From: Agelaius tricolor
Taxonomy: Eukaryota > Chordata > Aves > Passeriformes > Icteridae
Length of the DNA stretch: 64,000 nt
Assembly (NCBI GenBank): GCA_023055355.1
Contig: JALJCS010000039.1
Location: forward strand, 3,627,501-3,691,500
Reading direction: 5' to 3'
Under the pieces are notes generated by a model, which had not been told where the DNA came from, did no database searches, and saw nothing but the letters and a program-made list of their open reading frames with translations. A program made the position numbers and the translations under genes. Positions 12,594 to 23,320 of this stretch are shown piece by piece; position 1 is the first letter of the stretch; the number at the start of each line of letters is the position of its first letter.

Positions 12594-12702
12594 TGGATTC
12601 ACCATAGTCAGGACACCTTCCCCTAGACCAGGTTGTTTCAAGCCCCATCCAACCTGGCCTTGAACACTTCCAAGGATGACACAAGCACAGCTTCTCTGGA
12701 AC
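12594..12702 (-). mobile_element. CR1 LINE 3' fragment (antisense)
   Basis: On the minus strand this reads as the CR1 3' region: the CCAGAGAAGCTGTG block, then TTCAAGGCCAGGTTGGATGG, then CAACCTGGTCTAG. These are hallmark avian CR1 words. It is a short 5'-truncated fragment with no ORF. Confidence 0.8.
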
Positions 12703-14785
12703 CTGTTTTGCTCCTCCCAGATCTAAAATCATACCCAACTTAGCAGCCTCAGACACAGATTTCTATGAAATAGCTACATTTTTCTAGGAAAGAAATATGA
12801 CAAACCTTGTTTGCATCCAACTTTGCAAAATCAACACAAGCTCTTCAGAAAGGGCTGCCACCCACTTTTCTTATTTTTCCCCATTTGGTGGAACATTTTC
12901 ATTCTGTTGTTGTTTGGAGCAGTATTTTAATATATCTGGCTGAGGCTGCTTAAAATAGTACTGCAAGATACTTGTGTGAGGGGTGGAAGGCTGAGCTCTT
13001 GCACATCCAATGTTTCTGTTGTTGGAAGTCTTCAATCCCACCTCTCTGGTGGCATGAAATAGGTGCTACTAATCCAATTTCTAAAGTAGCATGCATCAAG
13101 CTGACACTATTTTAAGACTTAAAAAACCCTCAGCCAATTTAAACAAACCTCTGCTCCTTTCCATTTTCTCTGTTCCACAGTTTATGGCAGAAGACAGGAG
13201 AGTAAGATTGTTTTGGGAACAATATTTTCAAGACTCTAATGTAAAAACTGCTCTGCCACACTCTCAGCTGTTACAGCCCCAAAAAGCACAGGCTGTCTTT
13301 GCTCTCAGAGTCACAGTTGTGCTGGGATTTCTACCACACCACAGGACAATCCATTTCTGGTTTTCTCCTGGAAATAACTACAGCACTTGTGGGTAGCAAG
13401 GCAAACATGTGCCTCTTTTAATGGCCCTTGAAACTGGCCATGTGAAATGAGGTACACAAAGCCAAAGGCCAGCTGAACCTGTGATCTCTGAATCTCCACA
13501 TTCTTCCCAGGCTCTCCACATTCTTCCCAGGAAGATGAATAGCAATCACTGTTCTGCCAGGGAAATTGCATCTGCTGGGAATGTGGTGTAGAAAATTTGC
13601 TTTCTGCTCCTCTCAGTGCCAAAATTCCTACACATTTCTTGTAAGTCTTTCTTAGCTAAGGACAATGTTCAGCTGAGTGAGAGTGAAGCAAAATGGCAAT
13701 CCAGGAATAAATGTTCCTGTTCACAACATCCTCCATTCACATGGATGGTTTCTCACTGGCACACAGGAGCAGGGGAGGAACCCAAATGCATCATTGTACA
13801 CAAAGTCAGACATGTTGAGGGATGAACAGATCTCCCAGGGATATGGAAACCTCCCCTGAAAAGCCAGTCCAGGGAGAGCCTGAGGTGTTTTGTGGTTCCA
13901 GGCATGAAGATGCTCAGGAGCTTCCACAGATGCTCAGGATGGTGCCTGGATCTCGCTCTGGCAATGCCAGTGGCTCAGCTGAGAGCTGTGGCAATGATTT
14001 ACACTGCACTGAGAGGGGCCACAGTCCTGCAAGGGTCTTTCATCAGGAGCAAACAGCAGCCTGGAGGGTGGGGAATGCTGGATCTGTACCAGGGCTCATC
14101 CTTCACCTTCATGTGGAGCTGCCCCCAAAGTTGCCATGGATCACTTTTTATTTTTCTCCTGTTGGGTCTATTTTGGAGCAGCTGTTAAATGTGGCTTTTT
14201 ATGGTGATCCTGTGGGAAGCAGCCATTTGCCTGCTGTGATATCCTCACAACTAATACTAACTCCTCATTGCCTTTGGTTTTATTTGGGGTTTTTTATCTG
14301 TTGGATTGGTTTGCGTGGGTTTGTTTCTTTGGGTTTTTGTCTGTTTTGGTTTGAGCTTTTTATTTGCTTTTCTATAAATGACTGGTTAAGTTGGCATAGC
14401 CAAACTCAAGAAAATGTAAACCAGGCTCAACTTTCCAGAAATTCCTTTTGCCTGGGTTTAGCTGCACCCCCAGGCTCAGGATCACCAGTAGATTTGCAGG
14501 TTTTGCTCTGCATCATCAGCCTGTCCAGACTCTGCTTGGTGTTTCAGAAATGGAGAAGACAGTGGACATTGTGCCAAGCTTCCTTTCCAACAGAAAAACC
14601 TGGGTCAGCATGACAGAAAAGAAGAAAAAAATAAAATAAAATCCACCATTTAGAACAGAACAAGTGTCCCACCACTTTCCCCTCCACTGTTATTAATTTG
14701 GTACAATTGAGAGGCAAACCTTGGTCTAAAGCTTCCATCTCTCAGTTCCTATTTGCTACCCTTCAGCCTTGACATGCCCTGATCT
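12703..14785. other. Non-coding stretch with T-rich tracts
   Basis: No gene is supported. A 263-codon open frame at 13,822-14,613 crosses a T-rich tract and gives a low-complexity F/L/W-rich translation without family resemblance. A small tandem duplication of a CTCCACATTCTTCCCAGG unit occurs at about 13,494-13,530. Confidence 0.5.
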
Positions 14786-14789
14786 GACT

Positions 14790-15143
14790 GACTGCTGTCC
14801 AGCTGGGGCTGGGGATGCTCAGCCTGGAAAGAGCCTGGGAGGCCTCACTGTGGCTGTGCAGGGCTGGAAGGGTCCCACAGGAAAGAAGGGGACAGAGTGT
14901 TCAACAGGGCCTCTGCTGACAGGACAAGGGGGATGGCTTTCAAGTGCAGGAGGCTGATTGAAGCTGGATCTAAGGGAGCTGCTGTTTTACACTGAGGGTG
15001 GTGAGGCACCGGCCCAGGCTGGGCACAGAGGCTGTGGGTGCCCCATCCTTGGCAACAGGGCTCCCCCAAGGCCTGGGGGAAGATTGCTCAGCTTGGAACA
15101 AGATGATCTTCAGGGTCCCTTCCAAGCCCAACCATGCAGGGAT
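14790..15143 (+). mobile_element. CR1 LINE 3' fragment (sense)
   Basis: This carries the ordered CR1 words: GATGCTCAGCCTGGAAAGAG (about 14,814-14,833), GAGGCCTCACTGTGGC, GAGGGTGGTGAGGCAC (about 14,993-15,008), GTGCCCCATCC, and AGATGATCTTCAGGGTCCCT (about 15,102-15,121). It is a 5'-truncated, diverged copy immediately upstream of the candidate acidic exon. Confidence 0.85.
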
Positions 15144-15373
15144 CCCCGCTGCCCACTTCAGTTGGCCCTGGACTCCTGGGAACTGTGATGTCACATCCCC
15201 CGTTCCAGGTGGAACTGCCAGCACCCAGCAAAGAGCACAACTCAACCACTGGCCCTTGTGTCAGCCCACGCTGCACTCTGCTCCTGTCCACCCCTGTCGC
15301 CCTTCTTGTCACCTGCTCCCTCCATCAGTCCTGAGAGCTCCCTAGTGCCTGGATTTTGTCATCCACCACTGCA

Positions 15374-15743
15374 GGATGCTCACGTTTGTCCTGAGGAAGG
15401 TATGGTGCCATTCCATGGAGGGGGACACCGCCAGCTGCCCAGGTGGGGTGCAGCTCTGTGGGATGGTGTGGGACAGGGACCCCACTCTGAGGTTTTGCCA
15501 CCTCTGCAGGCTGTCACAGACAGAGAGGAAGAGATGGAGGTGGATATCCAGACTCATCCAAAGGAGGACATGGAAATGGAGGAAGAGACTGGAGAGGAAG
15601 AGATGGAGGTGGATATGGCTGTGGAAGAAGAAATGGAAGTGGATGTGGATGTGGAAGAGGAGATGGAAGTGGAAATGGAAGAGTACATTGAAGACATGGA
15701 CATTGATGAAAAAGATGAGGAAGAGCCTATGATCCTGGGATGA
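15374..15743 (+). CDS. Candidate terminal exon(s) of an unknown gene with acidic C-terminal tail
   Basis: I do not recognise this gene. A CCTCTGCAG acceptor at about 15,502-15,510 opens an exon. One frame runs from 15,511 to a TGA at 15,741-15,743 and encodes a ~77-residue tail made almost entirely of E, M, V and D, ending EEEPMILG. A possible small upstream exon (15,374-15,398) has a CCACTGCAG acceptor and a GTATGG donor, but its phase does not join the acidic frame cleanly. The tail is built from degenerate purine-rich repeats of the GAGATGGAGGTGGATAT kind, so the other two frames are also open for most of the exon (one W/K/R-rich, one G/R/D-rich). A 3'UTR-like stretch with an AATAAA follows. 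The coding frame is uncertain and no function is inferred. Confidence 0.4.
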
Positions 15744-16290
15744 AGACCAATGCCAGCAGCAGGACAGGCATGTGGTCCCCACAGGCAGAGTGGGTCCCCT
15801 GCTGCCAGGCTGGAGCTGGGCTGGTCCCTGCTCAGGGACGTGGCACCCCGTGCACTGGAGTCTGGTGCCATCCGCAGCCTGTCCTGCGCTCGCTCTGGGC
15901 CACACGAGCTCCATCCCAGACCCAGCCAGGCTCAGCTCTGGCAGCAAAGTCCTGCTGTGCCAGCATGTGCCAGCCTGGGGGCACATGGAAGAGCCCTCTG
16001 TGCCTGATTGGAGTGACCACGGCACACTTGCTTTTCGTCCAGGACTGATGGACATTCCAGACAGGAATGCCACCCTTTTGTACATAGGTTTTACAGTTTG
16101 TTGTCTTCGGGAATAGGATTTAGGACTTTTTTTTGTCTTCTGCAAATACGTTTCATATATTTTTGCTAGATAGGTTCTTATGTATATACGTTCCATGGAT
16201 TATTGTTGTTACAAATATTCTTACGTTGTAAAAGTGTTCTGTATTGTTGCTGTTCTTCCAGAAATAAACAAATTTTCTTTTTCACATCCC
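15744..16290 (+). other. Probable 3'UTR with AATAAA
   Basis: Downstream of the acidic exon the sequence becomes T-rich and ends in an AATAAA at about 16,262-16,267, inside a GAAATAAAC context with a T-rich element after it. This supports a real transcript end on the plus strand. It is inference from motif and composition only. Confidence 0.45.
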
Positions 16291-19200
16291 AGTTCTCTTT
16301 GCATTTACTTTGGGCACAGGCAGCATTTGCAAAGTTGTGGTTTCCACTTGCTCCAGGTTTCCAGGGCTGGAGGTCCCTGGAGGAGCTGGCACAGCCACGC
16401 CAGGAGTGAGGGTCCCTGTGCACAGAGGGGTCCCACTGACTGAGGTCACCCTCTGCCTGCAGTTTCTCTGGACACACTTGGGAGCTGCAGGGGCAAATCC
16501 CAGCGTGTCCTGTGCCATGGGATCCCATGTTGGAGCAGGGCTGAGCCTGCCTGCTCCTGCACAGCCTCAGCCATGGCTCTTCCCTGGGCAGCCCCAGGGC
16601 TAATGAGGGTGCACTGCAACCCCTGCTCCTGAGCACCCAGAGGGGCTGGACCAGCCTGCAGAGCCTCAGCCCTACATGGACCAAGATTGCCCTTGGAAAC
16701 CCCCTCTGTCCCCAGACTCTGGTACAAGCACAACAGGAATTGATCCTCCCAGTTAAAGGTGTTAATTGGCAACAATTTGTCCCTGGGACTTTCTAGTACA
16801 GCAAATGTCAGCACTTGGAATCCCTGTTCTGCACTCCCTGGTCAGGCACCAAAACATCTGAACCTGACAGAACATATTGAATTAGCACCAACCTGCAGAG
16901 AGCTATGGGGGAGAACCTACCCCCAAGCACCCAGAGAAACACTTGACATTGATAGTCTGGGGCAAGAGCTGAAACTAAAGCATTCTAATGCCAAGAGAGA
17001 GGATTTTTATTGCTGAATTCATTCTCCAAAAACAAGAATGAAAGCTTTTGGTGTTCTCACCAGCCACAGATGTGTACTGCCAAGGTTTGCTTCTGGGTTA
17101 TGATTGATTTTTATTAATCTGTTCAGAACTCTGATGCTGTTCCTGGCTAAGGTGTAGAGATGATATTTCAGAGCCAGATGAGCTCAGCAGAGCTTCTGCA
17201 ACACACAATTTCCAGACCCAGACATTCAGGCCATGCAAACTGATACTTTTTCATCTCTGTGCAAAGATCAGCATTAGGACATCACTGCTGTACCACACAC
17301 TTCTCAGAGCTGTCCCTTTCATCCAGCTCTGCCCAGTCACTTCACAGACTTCACTCCAAGCAGTTTATCTCTGAGAGAGTTCAGTGGCACATGGGATTTA
17401 ATCCTGGTTTTCCTTCATCTTCTCCTGAGCTGTCTCCAGACACGGTGTGTGGGCACTGTCTGACAGCAGCAGCATTAACGTGCCACCTCCCTGACACTGA
17501 GGTTCATGTCACAACTTTTCATCCAAAGCAGCAAATCAATGATTCCCACTGTGTCCCACACAGCTCCATGGGGAGTTTGTGTGGCTGCAGTTCCAGCACC
17601 AGCCCTAATGCACAGGAATTTCAGAAGATACAGAAGGAATCAGCCATTCACAGAGAAAAACATCAGTTTGCATGGCCCAGATCCCCACAACACTGCAGAC
17701 TCTGCTAACCCAGAATCTGCATTTACACTTTGGTCTCTGGGCCTTACTTTTCCTCTCACTAAACTTCTCCCATTTTCCCCTCTTGCTCAGGCTCCCAAGA
17801 TAATTAAAAGCAGCATTAGGAGCAGGGATAGGAAATGGGAACTGTCCCAAGGCTTGACAAAATTTCTCTTTTCAGGCCTGACAATTCCAGCCAAGGAGAG
17901 AGGAAAAGCCCACATGAAAGAGGTGTCAAATCAAAGCAGTAATCAAATTTAGGTATAATGAGAGAAGCTGAAGAGGTTTTCAATGTTCAGAACAAGATTA
18001 GCAGCTCCAGGCACAGGAGGGATGCGACATTTTCCCCGCTGTAACAACTCTGTGATGCAAATTGCATCTCAAATCCTTCTCCCCAGCTCTGGGACCCGTT
18101 CAGCCACAAACGTGGTGCTGAATGTTTTAAAGCAAAGTGGAAGCTGGTCAGAGAGGTGGTTTGCAAATCAAAACCACAGAGGACAGCTTGGAAGCACCAG
18201 CTGGAGCAGAGAGAGGAAGAGCCTGGCCCTGAGGTGCAGCACAGCCTGAAACTCTAACCAAATAAAGAACTTGCCACTTGTTTTTTTCCCTCAGGAGCTA
18301 CAGAAGGTGCTTGATGGAATCCCTGCCTCCTTCACACTGCATCAGCATGCAGAGGAGCACAAGAATGAAGATTACAGCACCTTCTGCTGCTGCTTCCATC
18401 TCCTGACTCAAATCTCACCAAAATCTGTCACTACCGGGCCTTCCCAAAGCCCCAGATTCACTCAGTCCTTGCAGAATTTCAGTTCTGAGGAGCAGGAAGG
18501 GAGATGAAGGCACTTGCAGACACCAGAGATGCAATTGCTGCCTGAGGTGCATTTCACTGCCCAGCTTAGTGCCTCTAAAACCATCAAAATCAGCCCCTTT
18601 GAGAGCACCAAGCCAACAGCAGGACATCAGGGCCTGCACAGGGTTGGAAAGGGCATTTTTTATTATTCCTCTCCCAGTCTCTCATTTCATGGTGCCATTG
18701 CAGGGCTTAATCCCATCATTCAGCAGCAAGTCTTGGCAATGAGCTTCAGATGGATTTTTAGTGCTGAGCAAATAAGAGGCAATTTTACTTTGTCTCCAAG
18801 GAATGAAATTTCACCTAAATCGGACAAACTCTGTGTTCTGAGGCTGGCCAGGCACCAACCACTGCCAGGTCCCCAACCTGGATGTCACACTGCTCTAATA
18901 TTGAAAAGTTAAATTTATTTGGCTTTGTCTACAAGATTATTCTCTCTCAAAAGAATTGGAATCCATATCATTGCATTTCCAAGCACTAACCTCAGACCAG
19001 CCACAAAGAGCACAAGAGACAAGAAAAGAAATAGAGATTTCTAAGGAGATGGAAATTGAATGCTGAGTTTTTTCCCATTATAGAAAGTTTCATCAATTAT
19101 CACCTGCCAGCTCCTTGCCTTCACTTGTGTGGCCACCACTGAATACACTCACAGATAAGAAAATGTTTGTCCTACTGAAAACTGGCACTAGAAGCAGAAA

Positions 19201-20790
19201 AAGGCTCCGATATCTGGATTCAAAGACAACATAATGAAAAGAGCTGCCTTATAATAGCAAGACATGATGGAGAGCAGGAATGGCTGAAGCCAGCAGAGAG
19301 AAGTCCATGAACTATTCATGCTACAAAGATTTCTGACAAAACCCCCAAGAACCCAAATGCAACATTTTGTCTGGCAGAGCTGACAGGAACCCTGTGCATT
19401 TAATTCAGTCATTGGCAGCAAATAGAGATCAGCTTGAAGCTCCTTTGGTCCACTACTACTTACTTTTTTTCACCCAAAAATGGAATTACATCTACTTTTT
19501 GGGAAGAAATTACTGCTTTGAGTGGTTCAATGCAAAGAGTTTCTTCCCATACCCACTCCTAATCAGTCACCAAGAGAAATATTTTCTAGAAAGATCTCTT
19601 CCAAATTTTGGAGTGACTTTCAACATAAATCACTTGGTTATTTTGCTCAAAATGCTAAGGGAATTGAATTGGGCTCCCTCATCTGAAAAAGAAGTGTTTC
19701 TTACTAGCTCTTCACAAAGAGGAACAAAACACTTGGTTGCAGCAGACTGAAGGCAGGAAGAGGTTTCTTTCCCCCCGAGCTGCACAATAGGAGACAATTT
19801 TGTTGCCAAGAGGCCACAAAACCCAGCCAATTTCCAGTTCTTTTAGTGCAAGGGAAAAGTTCTGAGGATCCCAGCTGTGGGAGACACAGAGTGGCAGGAG
19901 CAGGGCATCTGCTGGGGGGTTTGGGGTGGGGGGCAGATGAAAGAAATGTTCAAGCAAAACTTGTGGGAGCTCAAGACTCCATCCCTCAGAGGAGAAACTG
20001 GATTTGACCCAAATGCCATTCAAATCCAAAAAACATTGAGGCATTTCCCCAAGCTCTGCTGGACCATCAGGTACAACCCAAATCCCTCTGTGGGACCAGG
20101 GCAGCAGATCCCTGGCACTGGACAGGGATGCTCCCCTGGGAAGCCACCTGCATTGCCCATGGCACTCACAAGACCTGCTTCTAAAGACCCAAACATCCAT
20201 TATAATTGCATGGATTTGGTGCTGGCTCAACACTCAGAATGTTGACAGCACAAAGTCCAGTTCTCACACTGACTTCTCCAAGTTTTGCAACAAGCCTGCA
20301 AAGAAGGAAACACAGCAAAGAAATTCCAAACAGGGGCCCTAATCAAGGTAATAAAATGCCACGTGCCTGTGTTTGCTGCAGGGAAGAATAGTGCTCCTTA
20401 TTAAATCATTACAAACAAAGCAGCAGAGGGGAGGAAGACAGAGCTTTTGGGGCAAATTTGGAGACCTCATCTATGGGTGGATGGAGCACCTAGGATTTTC
20501 CCAAATGCTAGGAATGGTTCCCCAGGTCCTTGGTGTAAAATGTGGCTCCCCAGCAAGTGCAGATCTGCAAGACAAGAAACAATTTAGGCAATTGGTGATG
20601 CATCTTTCTAAATCGCTCTCCTTTCTCTCTTACCGTACTGACTTAGATGCACTACCTTGCTTGTTTTTGCTTGTTACTAAAATCAAGCACACATTTTTTA
20701 TTTTTATTATCATCTTACATTGTGGTTCCTTCATATTCCCAGTAAAAGAAGACCATTATTTCCAGTGATGTGTCCTTTAAATCACCTCAG
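16291..20790. other. Non-coding stretch, nothing recognised
   Basis: About 4.5 kb of moderate-GC sequence without a supportable gene, RNA or repeat. Open frames are short and lack family signals. Part of an unrecognised intron or diverged repeats cannot be excluded. Confidence 0.5.
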
Positions 20791-20814
20791 TCAATTGGCA
20801 GAACACCAGGAGGC

Positions 20815-20935
20815 CCATGAGGAGCCGGGGCGCTGGGAAGCCCTGAGGAATTGGGTGTCAGAGGGCACAAGCAGCCCCCAGGCAGCCGCCTTGTCCCTGG
20901 CACCCGGCTGCTCTGGCGCTTCCCCAGAGCGTCTC
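20815..20935 (+). repeat. Inverted repeat arm 1 (partner 22,695-22,815)
   Basis: The stretch from CGCTGGGAAGCCCTGAG to GGCTGCTCTGGCGCTTCC matches the reverse complement of 22,695-22,815 at roughly 80-85% by eye. Both arms keep the same open frame (RW.ALSN / RWEALRN...AAAL..GCSGAS). The partner lies in the 3' flank of the minus-strand MROH gene, so this arm may be a displaced, inverted piece of that flank. Confidence 0.6.
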
Positions 20936-21475
20936 CCAGGCCTGCGGCAGAGCCCTCCAGGCCGGGCCTCAGCAGGAGGGTGGGGGCACCCCTGAGGTGC
21001 CCAGGCTGGGCTGGTTGGGCACAGGGAGGGCAAAGCTCCCCTGCTGGGGCATGGGATGAGGCAGTGGGAAGCCAGAGAACCTGAGATTTTACCCCCCAAA
21101 TGTTCTGTCTTTGCCCTAACATTTACCTCAGGTTTTGTCACAAAATGATCTCCATGTGCCCTCTAGAAATTACTCAGACTTTTCCTCAAAAGTTATTTTT
21201 CCTAGAGATCACCTCAAATTTTCCTGCTCAAATATTTACTACATGTACTCGACAGTTCACCTCTGATTTCATTATTCTCACAGTCCAGTGATTACCTCAA
21301 CTGGAAAGCCCAAATGTTCATTTCATGCCGTACAGGAGGCACCAGGTAATTCCAGCATTCCTGTGCTATGAAGTTCTCTCCCTGGAAGCTACTGCAGCTT
21401 TACCCCTGGCCAAGTGAAACACTCCCTGGTACTGAGGCAAGCCTGGCCCATGCTCCTCGGTGTGTATGAGCGCAG

Positions 21476-21705
21476 GGCAGCCCCAGGGCAGCTCCCCCAG
21501 GGCTTCTGCAAGGCCGCCCGGCGCCCGGCCCCGCGGGGCGGCCCCACCGGGTTCGAGTTGCCGCCCGCGGCTGAGGGGAGCGGCGGGGCGGGGCCGCCCG
21601 CGCCTGGGCGGGAAACGCTCCCTGCGGCGGGGAGCGGGCGGCGGCGGCGCAGCGGGGACCGGCCCGGCCCTGCCGTGTCCCTCAGGGCGAGCCCACGGCC
21701 CCTCA
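21476..21705. promoter_or_regulatory. CpG-island-like block
   Basis: A ~230 bp block is extremely rich in G+C and CpG, with a GGGGCGGGGCC (GC-box-like) element near 21,585-21,595. It stands out from its surroundings and looks like a promoter CpG island. No adjacent first exon is recognised, so its role is inferred from composition alone. Confidence 0.4.
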
Positions 21706-21714
21706 GCGGCCCTG

Positions 21715-22055
21715 GCGTCCCTTCAGCCAGCGGCATGTGCGCTCAGCCACAGGCGGCGTGCCCGTGTCCCCCTCACTTTCCCTCAGTGACACCGCCTCAC
21801 CCTGAGGGACAAGACAGACACCCGCCTCCCCTCAGGGACTCTCGCTGGCCTCAGTGGCATGCAGGGCATTTGCATCCCATTCAGAGACTGTCATGACACC
21901 TCAGCGACCCACGGGGCATCTGCCTTCCCTTCAGTGACAGAAAGGCACCTGCAACCTGCTGGGGAAGCCTCAAGTCTGCTCAGTGACCCCATGTGCCCTC
22001 AGCATTGGGACACCCACTTTTCTCTCAGTGACCCTCACGTCCCGTCAGCAAATCA
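21715..22055. repeat. Degenerate CCTCAGTGAC-rich tract
   Basis: Words of the form CCTCAGTGAC/CCTCAGCGAC/TTCAGTGAC recur about every 25-50 bp (for example near 21,783, 21,899, 21,932, 21,979 and 22,026), with diverged spacer sequence. This resembles an old, decayed minisatellite next to the CpG block. Confidence 0.45.
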
Positions 22056-22694
22056 AGAGGCACCAGCCATCCTGTGGGTGACTCAGAGCGAGTGCAGTGG
22101 GTCATGGTGCCCAGGGGCAAGCAGCAAGCAGAAAGCCAGGGCTGGGGAACAGGTTCTGCTCTGCTTACAGCATGGGATGAGGGCCGGGAGAGCTCCATTT
22201 CCCCCTTGAGATGTTGGAGACAGGGCCTTTCACCCTCCTTCCAGGGCTGCCCCTTGCTGCAGGCAGCCAAAGGAGCACGACAGCAAAAGGCCAAGGACAG
22301 CAAAGCAAAGAGCCAGCCCTGCACACAGGGAGGTGACCCAGTGCAAAGCCAGCGTGGCACCCAAAGGTGCCTGCCACTCTCATGTGTCCCTGCCCTGGGA
22401 ATGCCAGCAATGCCCTTTGTCCAGAGGGCCTTTCTGTGCTGCTGCTCAAAGCTGCTGCTCTTCTGGCTCAATGGGGCCTAAAGCCACAGAACTTGGCCTC
22501 CACCACAGCAAGAGGAACAAGACTCAGAGAGCAGACAGTGGAGCTCAATGCCTAAGGCTGAGGGGCCGGGGGCTCCAGTCTGGAGCACAGGGAGGGCACA
22601 CGCCCAGCCCCACAACTCCTGGCCTCACAGCCCTGAAAGGCCAGGGCCAGGGTTCCACGCCTGATTCCAGGGGGTCCCTCACACTTCCCACTGA

Positions 22695-22815
22695 GGAAGC
22701 GCCAGAGCAGCCGGCTGTCAGGAGCAAGGCGGCGGCTGCCAGGGGGCTGCTTGTGGCCTCTGACAGCCCATTGCTCAGGGCTTGCCAGCGCCCCAGCCCC
22801 TCAGGCCCTGCCCCA
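22695..22815 (-). repeat. Inverted repeat arm 2 (partner 20,815-20,935)
   Basis: This is the reverse-complement partner of the 20.8 kb arm. It lies 0.5 kb past the stop of the minus-strand MROH gene. Confidence 0.6.
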
Positions 22816-23039
22816 GCCCGGCCAAGCTGCCCGGCAGCAGCGCCACAGCCCCACAGCAGCTCCAGAGCAGCCTCATCCAGAGGCACCTGGGAGCCCTCAG
22901 CAAGGCAGGCAGCAGCACACGGGCAGGAGGACACAGATGGCGCTTCCTGCCTGTTACAGGGCTTGTGGCCATCTCCAGGCACCGCTCTGGCAGGGATCCC
23001 CGCAGCTCCGGCCCCTGCCCAGCCGCTCTGTGGGCAGCA

Positions 23040-23160
23040 CAAAGGCTTCAGCAGAACCACCAAAGGCCAAGGGGCTTCTGGCCATTTCCCCTTGCCCACC
23101 GCATGCCTGGGCAGCTGCCTGAGCACAAGCACCCTTTTCCCCCTCTTCCCCTCTGCCCTA
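23040..23160 (-). repeat. MROH 3' flank block shared with 45,130-45,250
   Basis: On the minus strand this block reads much like the plus-strand sequence 45,130-45,250 downstream of the second MROH gene (shared words GCCCTTGGCCTTTGGTG-like and GGGAAAGTGGCCA-like). This shows the two genes were duplicated together with 3' flanking DNA. Confidence 0.6.
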
Positions 23161-23320
23161 CAGACCCTGGGCAGCAAAAAAAGTCTCCTGAGATTCTTTG
23201 TATTATAACACAGTCTATATTTACATAGAATGAAAAATAGAATGGAAGAAAAGAAAAATCTTAAAGAAAACTAAAAATCCCCGCTGGCTCAGGTTGCCCC
23301 AGCAAAGAGAGCCTCCCAGA

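Noticed and set aside
13822..14613. 263-codon open frame
   Set aside because: It crosses a T-rich tract, has no splice or family evidence, and its F/W/L-rich translation is explained by composition.
22545..23177. 210-codon minus-strand open frame downstream of the MROH stop
   Set aside because: It lies past the stop of the final exon. Parts are shared with other flank copies, but no splice structure or family motif supports coding.
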